Shown one piece after another: positions 16,392-25,415 of a stretch of DNA of 35,982 bases. The translations under genes and the position numbers were made by a program. Location: positions 1-35,982 of the forward strand of contig NZ_JAUNTN010000031.1 of the NCBI RefSeq assembly GCF_030538695.1. The letters are read 5' to 3'. How positions within the stretch are numbered: position 1 is the first letter of the stretch; the number at the start of each line of letters is the position of its first letter. A model generated the notes under the pieces. The model had not been told where the DNA came from and did not search any database. It saw only the letters and a list, made by a program, of their open reading frames with translations. The DNA comes from Paracoccus sp. (in: a-proteobacteria) (GTDB lineage: Bacteria; Pseudomonadota; Alphaproteobacteria; Rhodobacterales; Rhodobacteraceae).

Positions 16392-16832
16392 ATGCCCGCT
16401 CCCTTCCATCAACATACGGGTTTTCGTCGCATTGTCTTTGGGGCGGGGCTGTTTGCTGCGATTCTGCAAGGGGGGGCGGCTCACGCGACGTTGCGTCTGT
16501 GTAACCAGTCCTTTGACGTGCTTAATGTTGCGTTGGCCGAGCCAGAGGAGCAGGGGTTCCGGTCGCGCGGTTGGTGGCGGGTTGCGCCAAGCCAATGCGC
16601 CACGCTGGAACGTATGCCCCTGCGGTCACGATTTTTCTATGTTTTTGCTGCGGATGTTTTTGGTAAAGAGGTGTTGTCCGGTGCGATCCCGATGTGCGTT
16701 GCCCCGCGCCGCTTTGAAACCAGCGATCAGGAGGATTGCCTGTTGCGCGGCTATCTGGATGCGCGTTTCCTTGAGGTGGACACCGGCGAACAGACGAACT
16801 GGACAATTTTTGTCGTGCCGCGTCCAGAATGA
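16392..16832 (+). CDS. DUF1036 family exported protein
   Basis: The protein is 146 residues. The N terminus has a signal peptide (RRIVFGAGLFAAILQGGAAHA, about residues 11-31). The mature part matches the DUF1036 pattern: an early LRLCNQSFDVLNVALA strand, SRGWWRVAPSQCATL and a late WTIFVVPRPE. DUF1036 proteins are small exported proteins of unknown function, common in Alphaproteobacteria. The ATG at 16392 is chosen because it places the signal peptide at the N terminus; the frame is open upstream but only as the shadow of the divergent gene. The stop overlaps the start of the next gene (ATGA). Confidence 0.85.
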   Translation: MPAPFHQHTGFRRIVFGAGLFAAILQGGAAHATLRLCNQSFDVLNVALAEPEEQGFRSRGWWRVAPSQCATLERMPLRSRFFYVFAADVFGKEVLSGAIPMCVAPRRFETSDQEDCLLRGYLDARFLEVDTGEQTNWTIFVVPRPE

Positions 16833-18178
16833 GATCTTGCGCGGGATACGGGCTGACTGGATCAGGCAAACGGCAGAAAACGAGGAAATACGGCGTGACG
16901 CCTTGTCGGCATATAGGGATGATCGTGGCGGTGGGGTTCAGCATCTGGCCCTTGCCGTTTCATGCCCAAATCTCTGAGATGCCTGCGCATGTAACCGTTC
17001 TGGCGGATCAGGATGATGCGAACGTCAGGGCGTTTTCTGCGTTGCCCGAAGAACGGCTGACGGTGACGCCCGCGCTGGACCTTGCGCCCCCCCCGTCAGG
17101 CGCGGTTTATGTCGGTGCGCCTGTGCCGGGGCTGGGCGCGCTTGCCGAGACTCTGCCTGCGGAGGCGCTGCTGGTCGTCAATGATTGTGGCTGGCAGGCT
17201 ACGGCGGTGATCGGTGCGGTGTCCGCGACGGTGGCCCGGCCTGCTGATCCTGCGAATTGTGATGCGGAGGCGTTGCGCGACGGTGCTGCCGAGGCGCTGG
17301 CCGCGCCGGAACGGGACAGGCAATGGGCGATGCTGCGTCATGCAGGCTTTGCTGTGTATGGTGCCGATGATGCTGATGAGGCTGCAAATGCGACCAAAGC
17401 GGTGCGTGCTGCCGGGCCGCTGGTCTCGCAGCCGTTAGGCGGGCTGGTTATCACGGCGCTGGACCCGCAGCAAATGGCCGGGACTGCGGCCTCGCCGGTC
17501 ATTGTCGCAACATTGCCGACAGAGGTGGGCGCACAAGCTGCACCACCGGGGGCTGATGCGGACAGGGGGATATTGCCTCGCCGTGCCGGTCTGCCGGAAC
17601 CGTCGATCATTGTCGGCGATCTGGCCAGCCTGTTGGCACCGGGGGTGCGTGGCCCGATGGGCGTTGCCTTTGCCGAGCGCGAAAAGATCCGTGACCGCGA
17701 CCCCGAGTTGTTCCACAGGCTGCTGATCGGCGGTGCTTTCGACCCCGCGCCGGGGCAGATGGCCGCAGCGGTTCAGACAGAGTTGGCGCGGATGGGATGT
17801 TACACTTCGGGGATCGACGGGGCCTGGGGGAATGGTTCGGCGCTTGCGCTGGGCCGCTACTTTGAGGTGATCGGCAGGGCCGAGGCCGCTACCCTGCCCG
17901 GTCCCGAAGCGTGGCGCACCATCATTGACAACAGCTCTGCCCGTTGTCCGGTGGTGCGGGCTGTCACTCCAAGGTCGCCGGGTGGGGCACAGCCGTCGGT
18001 GCGTGGCAATACGGGGCGCGCCCCGGCCACGGCAGCCAGCAACCGGACACCTCGCACGACACCGCCGCGTGAGAGTCAGCCTGCGGGTGGGCAGCAACCC
18101 TCTGGTGTCACCGCGCCCAATCCGGGCGGTGAGCGCAGTATCAACCCGAACCTGGTCGGTTCCGGCGTCTTTCGCTGA
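16829..18178 (+). CDS. Exported protein with peptidoglycan-binding-like domain
   Basis: The protein is 449 residues. A hydrophobic segment (MIVAVGFSIWPLPFHA, residues 31-46) looks like a signal peptide or anchor. An alternative start at that Met (16919) would give a conventional signal peptide, but the ATGA overlap with the DUF1036 gene favours 16829. The middle is Ala-rich and unrecognised. Around residues 305-350 lies QTELARMGCYTSGIDGAWG, which has the look of a peptidoglycan-binding_1-type repeat (x-L-x-x-x-G-x-Y-x-G-x-I-D-G-x-W-G), including Cys324. The C-terminal ~85 residues are Pro/Ser/Arg-rich and disordered. Next to a wall-active enzyme, it probably binds the cell wall; no enzymatic motif is seen. 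Confidence 0.72.
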   Translation: MRSCAGYGLTGSGKRQKTRKYGVTPCRHIGMIVAVGFSIWPLPFHAQISEMPAHVTVLADQDDANVRAFSALPEERLTVTPALDLAPPPSGAVYVGAPVPGLGALAETLPAEALLVVNDCGWQATAVIGAVSATVARPADPANCDAEALRDGAAEALAAPERDRQWAMLRHAGFAVYGADDADEAANATKAVRAAGPLVSQPLGGLVITALDPQQMAGTAASPVIVATLPTEVGAQAAPPGADADRGILPRRAGLPEPSIIVGDLASLLAPGVRGPMGVAFAEREKIRDRDPELFHRLLIGGAFDPAPGQMAAAVQTELARMGCYTSGIDGAWGNGSALALGRYFEVIGRAEAATLPGPEAWRTIIDNSSARCPVVRAVTPRSPGGAQPSVRGNTGRAPATAASNRTPRTTPPRESQPAGGQQPSGVTAPNPGGERSINPNLVGSGVFR

Positions 18179-18181
18179 CCC

Positions 18182-20359
18182 ATGATCGAGATTGACCCAC
18201 GTTTCCGCGAGATGGGCAAAGTCGCGCAGCGTCGTCGCCGTTATATGCTGGCATTGCGCATCGCTGCTGCGCTGGCATTGGCCGGGGTGGTCGGTGGCGG
18301 GCTGTGGTGGGGTATTCGTCCAGACCTGGGCCGCCTTTGGACAGGCGACGGCGATATGGATCAGCAATTGACGCAGGTCGAGGATGATTTTGATATTGCG
18401 CCGGTGGTGATGGTGGACAGCTTTACCTCGATCCCTGGTGATCCGCTGATTATCCCCGGCAATGATCCGTCGGCACAGCATCAGGCGGCTGTGCTGCCGG
18501 TGCCGCCTGATCTGGTGCCACCACAGAGCACTCCCGCGGTGACAGGGGGGCTATCCGTTTTGCAAGGCAAGCTGTTCCAGCAGGATCACACCTTGGTTGC
18601 CCGTCTGCCCGCGACGCGAGAAGAGTTCGCGCTGTTTCAGGCAGAACGAGGCCGTGCCGCGCTGGTAAACGCCAGCTTTGATCCGGCAGAGCAGCAACCC
18701 GGCGGGCTTGTGATTCCCGGTGATCAACTAGCGCTGTCGGGGGTGACCTTTTTGCGCCCTCCTGCGGAACGTGCACCGCTGTGGGAAGAGTTGCTGATTG
18801 AGATTGCTGTGCCGGGCACTATCAATGATTTGCTGGTCAGGCACCAGTTTCCCGCCGGTCTTGCGGCGCAGGTTTCCGAGCGACTGGAGCGTCGCGGCGA
18901 TCTGGCCGCCGGTTCGGTTCTGGCGGTCCGCTATCGCCAGCAGCAGGGCGTGCGGCAGATCATTCAGGTGTCGCTTTACGATCCAGATGGTTATGCCGGG
19001 TCGCTTGCACTGTCGGGTGCGGGGCAATTGGTGCCTGCCGCAGATCCTTGGGCGGATCAGCCGTTGCAGAGGCAGAATGATGGTGCCGGGGCCCATCTGC
19101 AACAGCGCCTGCTGGATGTGATTTATGCGGCGGCCCTGCGTAATAACGTTCCTCCTGAACTGATTGGCGAAGCGCTGTCGCTGATGTCAAGGGCCTATGA
19201 TCTGGAGGGCTTTGCCGATAAAGACGACCGCCTGACGCTGGTGCTGGCGGATCAGGCCGATGGGCGCAAACGTATTCTGTTCATCGGGGTTGATGGCCTG
19301 TCGGGGGGCAAGCCCTGCTATGTCGTGATGGACGATCAGGGCCAGCCGGTTTGCTATGCGCCAAACGCGCGTATTTCTGGGGCGGGCGGCGGCTCGCGTC
19401 TGATCCCGCCGGTGGCCGGTGTTCTGATACAACGCTTTGTGCCTGCGCAGCAGGGGGCGGATAATCCTGTCTCCGGTGAAATCATCTGGGCCGCGCCGCA
19501 GGATACGCCGGTGCTGGCGGTTGCAGCGGGCAGGGTCTCGGATCTGTCGGTCGATCCGGTTGCGGGCGGCACGCTGTCGATTATCCATGCGGATGGTGCG
19601 GTCAGCCATTATCGCGGGATGCACAGTATCGCGGCGGGCATTGCACAGGGCGGTAATGTTGCCGCCGGTGCCCGTATCGGAGCGGTTGGCAAGCTGGCTG
19701 ATCTGGATGAGCCGGGGCTTGCCTATCGGCTGGACATCAATGGGCGTGCGGTGAATCCGATGCCCTATATGGCTGGCGGCGGTGAGGTTCTGGCCTCGGA
19801 TTCTGTCGAGGCGCTGGTGATCCGTATCATCCATGTCGAAAGTGCCGGTAATCCCAACGCACGCAATCCGTTATCAACGGCCAGCGGCCTTGGGCAATTC
19901 ATCGAAAGCACATGGCTGCGGATGATGCGCAGCTATCGCCCTGATCTGGTTGCCGCAATGTCGCGGGCCGAGCTTTTGAACCTGCGCTTTGATCCCGACC
20001 TGTCGCGGCAGATGGTCCGGCAACTGGCGCAAGAAAATGAGGCGTTTTTACGGGTGCGCGGCCATCATGTTACGGCAGGGCGCTTGTATCTGGCACATTT
20101 CCTTGGTCCGGCAGGTGCGGATAGGGTGCTGCGTGCCGATCCTGACCGTTCGGTTCTGGCGACAATGGGGGCGGCTGTGATCAACGCTAATCCGTTTTTG
20201 CGCGGCTATACGAACCGCGATCTGGAGATGTGGGCCGATCGCAAGATGATACAGGGTGGTGGGGCGCAGGTTGCATCCGCATCCGTTCCGGTTTCGCCTG
20301 AAATGGCGCAATATGTCCGCAGGATGGATGCGATTATCACGGAACATGTCGGAAAATAA
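18182..20359 (+). CDS. Membrane-anchored degenerate LytM (M23) - lytic transglycosylase fusion
   Basis: The 725-residue protein has one N-terminal membrane segment (about 22-44) and a long periplasmic part. Residues ~130-320 resemble the N-terminal region of M23 endopeptidases of the Csd3/OapA type. Residues ~400-525 have the LytM/M23 fold pattern (AAPQDTPVLAVAAGRV, then LSIIHADGAVSHYRGM), but the zinc ligands are missing: the early H-x-x-x-D region lacks His/Asp and the final H-x-H is replaced by LAYRLD. Residues ~535-690 form an SLT/lysozyme-like domain with probable catalytic Glu553 in HVESAGNPNARNP, followed by TASGLGQFIESTW. The likely role is local cutting of peptidoglycan for passage of a secretion apparatus, as T6SS loci elsewhere use TagX or MltE. 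Confidence 0.85.
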   Translation: MIEIDPRFREMGKVAQRRRRYMLALRIAAALALAGVVGGGLWWGIRPDLGRLWTGDGDMDQQLTQVEDDFDIAPVVMVDSFTSIPGDPLIIPGNDPSAQHQAAVLPVPPDLVPPQSTPAVTGGLSVLQGKLFQQDHTLVARLPATREEFALFQAERGRAALVNASFDPAEQQPGGLVIPGDQLALSGVTFLRPPAERAPLWEELLIEIAVPGTINDLLVRHQFPAGLAAQVSERLERRGDLAAGSVLAVRYRQQQGVRQIIQVSLYDPDGYAGSLALSGAGQLVPAADPWADQPLQRQNDGAGAHLQQRLLDVIYAAALRNNVPPELIGEALSLMSRAYDLEGFADKDDRLTLVLADQADGRKRILFIGVDGLSGGKPCYVVMDDQGQPVCYAPNARISGAGGGSRLIPPVAGVLIQRFVPAQQGADNPVSGEIIWAAPQDTPVLAVAAGRVSDLSVDPVAGGTLSIIHADGAVSHYRGMHSIAAGIAQGGNVAAGARIGAVGKLADLDEPGLAYRLDINGRAVNPMPYMAGGGEVLASDSVEALVIRIIHVESAGNPNARNPLSTASGLGQFIESTWLRMMRSYRPDLVAAMSRAELLNLRFDPDLSRQMVRQLAQENEAFLRVRGHHVTAGRLYLAHFLGPAGADRVLRADPDRSVLATMGAAVINANPFLRGYTNRDLEMWADRKMIQGGGAQVASASVPVSPEMAQYVRRMDAIITEHVGK

Positions 20360-20361
20360 CG

Positions 20362-20385
20362 ATATCCTGTCCAAAATGAGGATAT
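20362..20385. repeat. Inverted repeat after the LytM-SLT gene
   Basis: ATATCCT (20362-20368) and AGGATAT (20379-20385) form a perfect 7-bp dyad with a 10-base spacer. It begins two bases after the stop codon of the LytM-SLT gene, about 100 bases before the autotransporter start. The A+T content and lack of a proper T run make an operator as likely as a terminator. Confidence 0.4.
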
Positions 20386-20441
20386 ATTCTTGTGTGTTCG
20401 TGCCAAAGAGCTTGATCCTTGGGCTGTCCGACAGCTATCCC

Positions 20442-20467
20442 TTGACAAGGTTTGTTACAGCTATTCT
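20442..20467 (+). promoter_or_regulatory. Candidate promoter for the autotransporter gene
   Basis: A perfect sigma-70 -35 box TTGACA lies at 20442-20447, with a weak TATTCT (20462-20467) downstream at a short 14-base spacing. The start codon at 20488 follows 20 bases later. The -10 match is poor, so the call rests mainly on the -35 and on its location in a 128-base gap. An independent promoter would separate adhesin expression from the T6SS genes. Confidence 0.35.
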
Positions 20468-20487
20468 TGCCCGCAAAAGGTGCTCGC

Positions 20488-23400
20488 ATGTCTTTCGTTT
20501 CTGATGCTCGTCACGGCTTTCGTCTGAGGTTGCGTGTTCGGATGTGGCTGACGACAGCGTTGATTGGCTGTGTTCCGGGCTTTTGGGTCACAAATATGGC
20601 TTGGGCGCAGTCTTCGGAACTTTATCTGGACAATGGTGATATGCTGAATGCTGGCACCGATCCAGTGTCCGGCACTTGGGCTGCCGGGGATGCGATCTGG
20701 TCAGGCAGTAACGGAAAGAACCACAGTGCCCTTCCCGTCGGGGGAGCGGGGGTTTTGGGGCCTTCGGCCAGTGGAACGGTCCTGCTGAATGTTGACGGAA
20801 CGGTTCAGCCGGGCACGCTTCGCTTTAAGGGCGGTGGCTATACTTTGGACGGAGGCCGGATTGAGGATAGCGGTGATGGCCTGACGCTTCGTGTCGACAG
20901 GAACCTTCTGGCAAGGATTACTTCGGAAATTGCTGGCGCACTGGCGGTCGAAGGTTGGGGCGTGTTGCAATATTCTGGTGACGGGGTGGATCTGACAAGC
21001 GTTGACATCGCTTCAGGAGCTACGCTTGAGGTGACGGGAACAACCGCTGGTCTGATGACGAATGATGGCCATCTTGTCTTGTCCGGCACGCAAGAGGGAA
21101 ACCTGGATAACAACAACCGGGCAACACTTGCTGATGGCGCAATCAATGGCGCGGTTGTTAATGATGGCGTTCTGATCGGTGGCGGCACGATTTCCGGGGC
21201 GCTGACGAACCGCGACACAGCTAGAATTGCGGGTGTTGTCAGTGGGACGGTGGATAATGCCGGCACCTTGACGACAACCGGGGATCTGGATGTTGGAGTG
21301 CTGACGAATAGCGGCACGACCACGGTGACATCAGGAGACGTGCTAAGCTCTGGCAGCACCGTTGCTAACAGTGGCACAATAAACATCCGGGGCAAGCTGG
21401 ATGCGGATCTGAATAACGGCCAGACCGTGAATCTGGCAGGGGGGACCGTAACAGGGATCGTTGTCAATGACGGCACACTGACAGGGCAGGGGGCGCTTGA
21501 TGGCACACTTGACAACAGTGGCACGGTTTCCTTGCGGGGAGATGTGGGCGGCGCTGTGGTGAATGACGGCACCCTGTCGTTAACCGGAACTATGGCGAGC
21601 CTGACGAATATGGCGGCCGGAGAAGCCAATCTTCGGGGAGCTGTTACCGGGGCGCTGGAGAATGAAGGGACGCTGACGACAATCGGCAATCTGAATGTCG
21701 GCAGTTTGACCAATAACGGTATCGCAACAATCAGCACGGGCAACAGGCTGCAATCCGATACCACGGTTGCGAATGAAGGTGAAATGACCATTGCCGGCAC
21801 TTTGTCCGGTGGGCTGGATGCAGGTAGCTCGGCCACTACCATTCTGGACGGCGGCACGGTCAACGGGGCGTTAAATAACAGTGGTGAGCTGAGCGGTAGT
21901 GGCCTGGTTGACGGAGTTCTGACAAATGATGGCAACATGATTGTTGCCAGCGGCGATCGGGTCCGCTCGACGCAAACCATGGTGAATAATGGCACATTGT
22001 CTTTGGCTGGTGATCTGGTCACAGGGCTGAACAACGGCACCACGGGTAATGCAGCGCTAACTGGTGGCTCAATCGGCGGCGCGGTGACGAATGATGGTGT
22101 GCTTGCGGGAACAGGCACGCTTGCCAGCCTGACCAATAATGCCTCTGCTGATTTGGGAGGGGCGGTTACAGGCGGGGTTACGAACAGCGGCTCGCTGACT
22201 GTAGCGGGTGATCTGAACGTAGGGGGGCTGACCAACACCGGCACCGTCACAATCGACGATGCAGAGACGCTAAGTGCCAGGCGCACCGTCAGCAATAGCG
22301 GAACGCTGGAAATCGCCGGGACTCTGGCGGGGGCGGTGATGAATGCTACGGGTGGAGTTGTCGATCTGACGGATGGTGCGGTCACTGGCACCGTGACGAA
22401 TGCGGGTGATCTGTCCGGCAGCGGCACACTTGCCAGCCTGACCAATACCGGCACGGCTAATCTGACTGGAACGGTCATGGGGGATCTGACTAATCGGGCG
22501 ACGGCAACGCTAACTGGCACAGTCGGGGGGCAGGTTACGAACAGTGGCGTGTTGGCCGGGACGGGCAGCTTTGGGAGTGTCACAAATGAGGCGCGGGGCA
22601 CGGCCGATCTGGCGGGGACTGTCAGCGGTGTTTTGAACAATGCCGGCTTGTTGAGCATGACCGGCGACCTGAGTGTCGATAGCCTGAATAACAGCGGTGC
22701 GCTGACAATTGACCGCGACGAGACGCTTAGTGCGGCGCATTCGGCCAGCAATAGCGGAACGCTGGAAATCGCCGGGACTTTGGCTGGGGCGATGACAAAT
22801 GCTGCGAGTGGAGTTGTCGATCTGGCGGATGGTGCGATCACTGGCGCCGTGACGAATGCGGGTGATCTGTCCGGCAGCGGCACGCTTGCCAGCCTGACCA
22901 ATACCGGCACGGCTGATCTTATCGGAACGGTGACGGGCGATATGACCAACCGGGCGGCGGCAACGCTGACTGGCACCATCGGAGGGCAAGTCACGAACAG
23001 CGGCGTGTTGGCCGGGGTCGGTAGCTTTGGCAGTATTGCGAACGAGACCAATGGAACGGCTGATCTGGCGGGAACGGTTCATGGTGCGCTTGACAATGCC
23101 GGCACGCTGACCACGACGGGCGATTTGAACGTTGCCAGTTTGATGAACAGCGGCACGGCAGAAATCGCGACTAGAACGACGTTACAGGCAATATCCGGGG
23201 CGACCAATGATGGTACTATGAGCATTGCCGGCACATTGCAGGGAACATTGACGAATACGGCTGATGCGATAGCTGACCTTGCGGGGGGAAGTGTCGATGG
23301 TGCTCTGACCAACAGCGGCACCTTGTCGGGTAATGGCAGCATCACGGGGAATGTAAATAACAGCGGCACAGCGACGCTGGCGGGAACAATCTCGGGTGAT

Positions 23401-25326
23401 ATGACCAACAGCGGGACATTGACGACAAGTGGTCTGCTGGATCTGGAAACGCTGATGAACAGTGGCCGGACCGAGATTGTCGCGGGCGGCAGCATCAACA
23501 CAACTTCGGGCGCGGACAACAGCGGAACGCTTACTCTTGCCGGAACGTTGGAGGGCGATATTGCCAACACAGGCAATTATACGCAAAGCGGCACGCTGAC
23601 GGGTGATCTGACAAGCTCGGCGGGGACTGCTGCTTTGGCGGGTGTCGTTGGCGGTGATGTCACGGTGACGGGTGGCACACTGACGGTTGCGGATGGGCTG
23701 AATATCGCTGGCGCATTAGATATTGGTGTCGATCTGTCCGTTGCATCGGGTAATACCATAACCACGGGCGAGACGATGATCCGTAGCGCCGGAAATCTGG
23801 CGCTGAACGGCACGTTGGAGGGGGCTGTCACAAACAACGGCACGATCCGGGCTGATGGCGCTTCGTCCAGAATTAACGGCTCGGTTGTGAATGATGGCTT
23901 GATTACACTGGTGGATGGCGCTGCGGGCAGCCAATTGATTATAGCGTCGGACAGTGGCGGTTTGCTTGATGGAAGCGGAAGCTATGAGCTGGATGTCGAT
24001 GTGGTCGGGTTGCAGTCTGACCTGATAACTCTGAGCAATGTTGCCGTATCAGGGGCAATTAATCTGACCCTGAATTATTTGGGGGGCACTGGCACTCAAC
24101 AATTGGGTAGCACGACCTTGGTTCGTGTCGATCCGACGCAAAACAGCACTGGCAGCCTTGGCTATACCGTGGCAGCGCAACCCACCCAGTCCGAGCGATT
24201 TGTGTATTCGGTGACACAATCCGCTGCGACAGGGGATCTGACCTTTAATGCGGGCGTTAACAATGCCTATGGCACACTGGCCGGAAACGTCGCGCTGACG
24301 CAATCGCTGATTGGATCGGTCATTAACCGCCCGACCAGCCCCTATGTCGTTAACCTTGCTTATGAGGATGCCGAACGCCCCTGCGGTCCCGGTGGCTGGG
24401 GCCGTGCCGTTGGCGGTTGGGCGCAATCAAGCGGGGCCACCGACAACGGCACCGGCCGCGTTTCCAGCCACATCTCGGCGGATTACTACGGGATGCAGTT
24501 CGGCGGAGATATGGCTTGTTTCGGAGAAGGCTTCGGGGGCTGGAATGGTGCTGTGGGGGTGATCGGCGGGGTAAACCATGGTAAAAGCTCACAGCCGGTT
24601 TATCTGGTCGATCCCACCGACCCAAACCGACTGCTTTCCACGATGTCGAGCATCAACAAATCTGACTTTAATCAGTTTTATGGTGGGGTTTACCTGACGG
24701 CGAGCAAGGGCGCGTTTCTGGCGGACATGCAATTGCGTGGTGAGCGGACCAATTTCGATGTTCGGAATAATGCCGTCATTGCGGGTGGTGGGCTTGGCTT
24801 TGACAAATCCAGCTTCAGCAGTAACGGCTTTACCCTTTCGGGTTCGATGAGCTATGCGTTTCCGCTTGGTCCGAATGGTTGGCAGGTGGTGCCGACAATG
24901 GGATTTGCCTGGTCGCAAATGTCCACTGATCCGATGAAGTTCAATGATGGCTACAGGTTGGATTTTGAGGACGCCGAACGCAAGGTTGGCTTTGCAGGGG
25001 GAACCGTGTCGCGCACCTTCGTACAAGAGGCGGAAAACGCGGCTCTGAACCTCTTTGCTACGGGAACCTATTACAAGGATTTTGCCGATCCGCTGGTCAC
25101 GCGTTTCTGGAATGAAAACGACTCGGCCTTCGAGGCTCAGCGCCTCGTGTCCGATAATCTGGGTGCATATGGCGAGTTGAGTATTGGTGCCAACTATGTC
25201 CGTATCTTGTCGCCGGGGCGTGCAGGGCGCCCGCGTCAGTTTTCGACGAGCGCGCGCATTGATAAGCGGTTTAGTGACGATCTGGACAGCGTTGGGGTGA
25301 CCGGGCAGATCCGCTGGCAATTCTGA
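20488..25326 (+). CDS. Large autotransporter (type Va) with repetitive passenger
   Basis: The 1612-residue protein has three parts. First is a long signal peptide with a basic extended start (RLRLRVRMWLTTALIGC..., likely cut at AWA/Q near residue 38). Second is a passenger of ~1240 residues made of short degenerate repeats (N-(D/S/N)-G-T/V-L-x-G-x-G-x-L and G-x-V-x-G-x-V-x-N), typical of a beta-helix. Third is a C-terminal autotransporter beta-barrel (about residues 1300-1612) beginning CGPGGWGRAVGGWAQ and ending GQIRWQF, the aromatic C terminus expected for outer-membrane barrels. Cys1299 and Cys1344 lie in the barrel region. The ATG at 20488 has a good ribosome-binding site (AAAAGG, 20475-20480). 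I see no protease triad or RGD motif. The protein is probably an adhesin or aggregation factor; its place between T6SS genes is unusual. Confidence 0.9.
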   Translation: MSFVSDARHGFRLRLRVRMWLTTALIGCVPGFWVTNMAWAQSSELYLDNGDMLNAGTDPVSGTWAAGDAIWSGSNGKNHSALPVGGAGVLGPSASGTVLLNVDGTVQPGTLRFKGGGYTLDGGRIEDSGDGLTLRVDRNLLARITSEIAGALAVEGWGVLQYSGDGVDLTSVDIASGATLEVTGTTAGLMTNDGHLVLSGTQEGNLDNNNRATLADGAINGAVVNDGVLIGGGTISGALTNRDTARIAGVVSGTVDNAGTLTTTGDLDVGVLTNSGTTTVTSGDVLSSGSTVANSGTINIRGKLDADLNNGQTVNLAGGTVTGIVVNDGTLTGQGALDGTLDNSGTVSLRGDVGGAVVNDGTLSLTGTMASLTNMAAGEANLRGAVTGALENEGTLTTIGNLNVGSLTNNGIATISTGNRLQSDTTVANEGEMTIAGTLSGGLDAGSSATTILDGGTVNGALNNSGELSGSGLVDGVLTNDGNMIVASGDRVRSTQTMVNNGTLSLAGDLVTGLNNGTTGNAALTGGSIGGAVTNDGVLAGTGTLASLTNNASADLGGAVTGGVTNSGSLTVAGDLNVGGLTNTGTVTIDDAETLSARRTVSNSGTLEIAGTLAGAVMNATGGVVDLTDGAVTGTVTNAGDLSGSGTLASLTNTGTANLTGTVMGDLTNRATATLTGTVGGQVTNSGVLAGTGSFGSVTNEARGTADLAGTVSGVLNNAGLLSMTGDLSVDSLNNSGALTIDRDETLSAAHSASNSGTLEIAGTLAGAMTNAASGVVDLADGAITGAVTNAGDLSGSGTLASLTNTGTADLIGTVTGDMTNRAAATLTGTIGGQVTNSGVLAGVGSFGSIANETNGTADLAGTVHGALDNAGTLTTTGDLNVASLMNSGTAEIATRTTLQAISGATNDGTMSIAGTLQGTLTNTADAIADLAGGSVDGALTNSGTLSGNGSITGNVNNSGTATLAGTISGDMTNSGTLTTSGLLDLETLMNSGRTEIVAGGSINTTSGADNSGTLTLAGTLEGDIANTGNYTQSGTLTGDLTSSAGTAALAGVVGGDVTVTGGTLTVADGLNIAGALDIGVDLSVASGNTITTGETMIRSAGNLALNGTLEGAVTNNGTIRADGASSRINGSVVNDGLITLVDGAAGSQLIIASDSGGLLDGSGSYELDVDVVGLQSDLITLSNVAVSGAINLTLNYLGGTGTQQLGSTTLVRVDPTQNSTGSLGYTVAAQPTQSERFVYSVTQSAATGDLTFNAGVNNAYGTLAGNVALTQSLIGSVINRPTSPYVVNLAYEDAERPCGPGGWGRAVGGWAQSSGATDNGTGRVSSHISADYYGMQFGGDMACFGEGFGGWNGAVGVIGGVNHGKSSQPVYLVDPTDPNRLLSTMSSINKSDFNQFYGGVYLTASKGAFLADMQLRGERTNFDVRNNAVIAGGGLGFDKSSFSSNGFTLSGSMSYAFPLGPNGWQVVPTMGFAWSQMSTDPMKFNDGYRLDFEDAERKVGFAGGTVSRTFVQEAENAALNLFATGTYYKDFADPLVTRFWNENDSAFEAQRLVSDNLGAYGELSIGANYVRILSPGRAGRPRQFSTSARIDKRFSDDLDSVGVTGQIRWQF
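22263..23103 (+). repeat. 456-bp tandem duplication in the autotransporter passenger
   Basis: Sequence around 22263-22647 recurs at 22719-23103 at a constant offset of 456 bases (152 codons) with no indels. Examples are the start AGCAATAGCGGAACGCTGG at 22291 and 22747 and the end AATGCCGGC at 22647 and 23103. Many differences are synonymous or conservative. A looser version of the same module header (GTLTTTGDLxVGxLTNSGT) recurs near 21262, 21667, 22189, 22645, 23101 and 23413, so the passenger grew by duplication of roughly 400-520-base modules. Confidence 0.88.
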
Positions 25327-25358
25327 TTGGCATCTGCCGCCGCTTTGATTAGGCTTGA

Positions 25359-25385
25359 CGGGCCGCGCGATCCTTGTGCGGCCCG
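25359..25385 (+). terminator. Stem-loop between the autotransporter and tssK
   Basis: CGGGCCGC (25359-25366) and GCGGCCCG (25378-25385) form a perfect 8-bp stem with an 11-base loop, 33 bases after the autotransporter stop and 30 before the tssK start. There is no long T run (GTGTGTTT follows), so termination may be partial or protein-assisted. It may separate the adhesin gene from the tssK operon. Confidence 0.6.
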
Positions 25386-25415
25386 GTGTGTTTCAAATGA
25401 CGGAGCGCGTGGCGC

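Noticed and set aside
20838..23051. A 737-residue open frame on the minus strand opposite the autotransporter
   Set aside because: Its Pro/Val/Ser-rich repetitive composition is the mirror of the Gly/Thr/Asn repeats of the passenger. It has no signal peptide, domain or ribosome-binding site.
21000..24000. Regular short repeats that could suggest a CRISPR array
   Set aside because: The repeats are degenerate, in frame and translated as autotransporter passenger repeats. There are no constant direct repeats with unique spacers and no cas genes.
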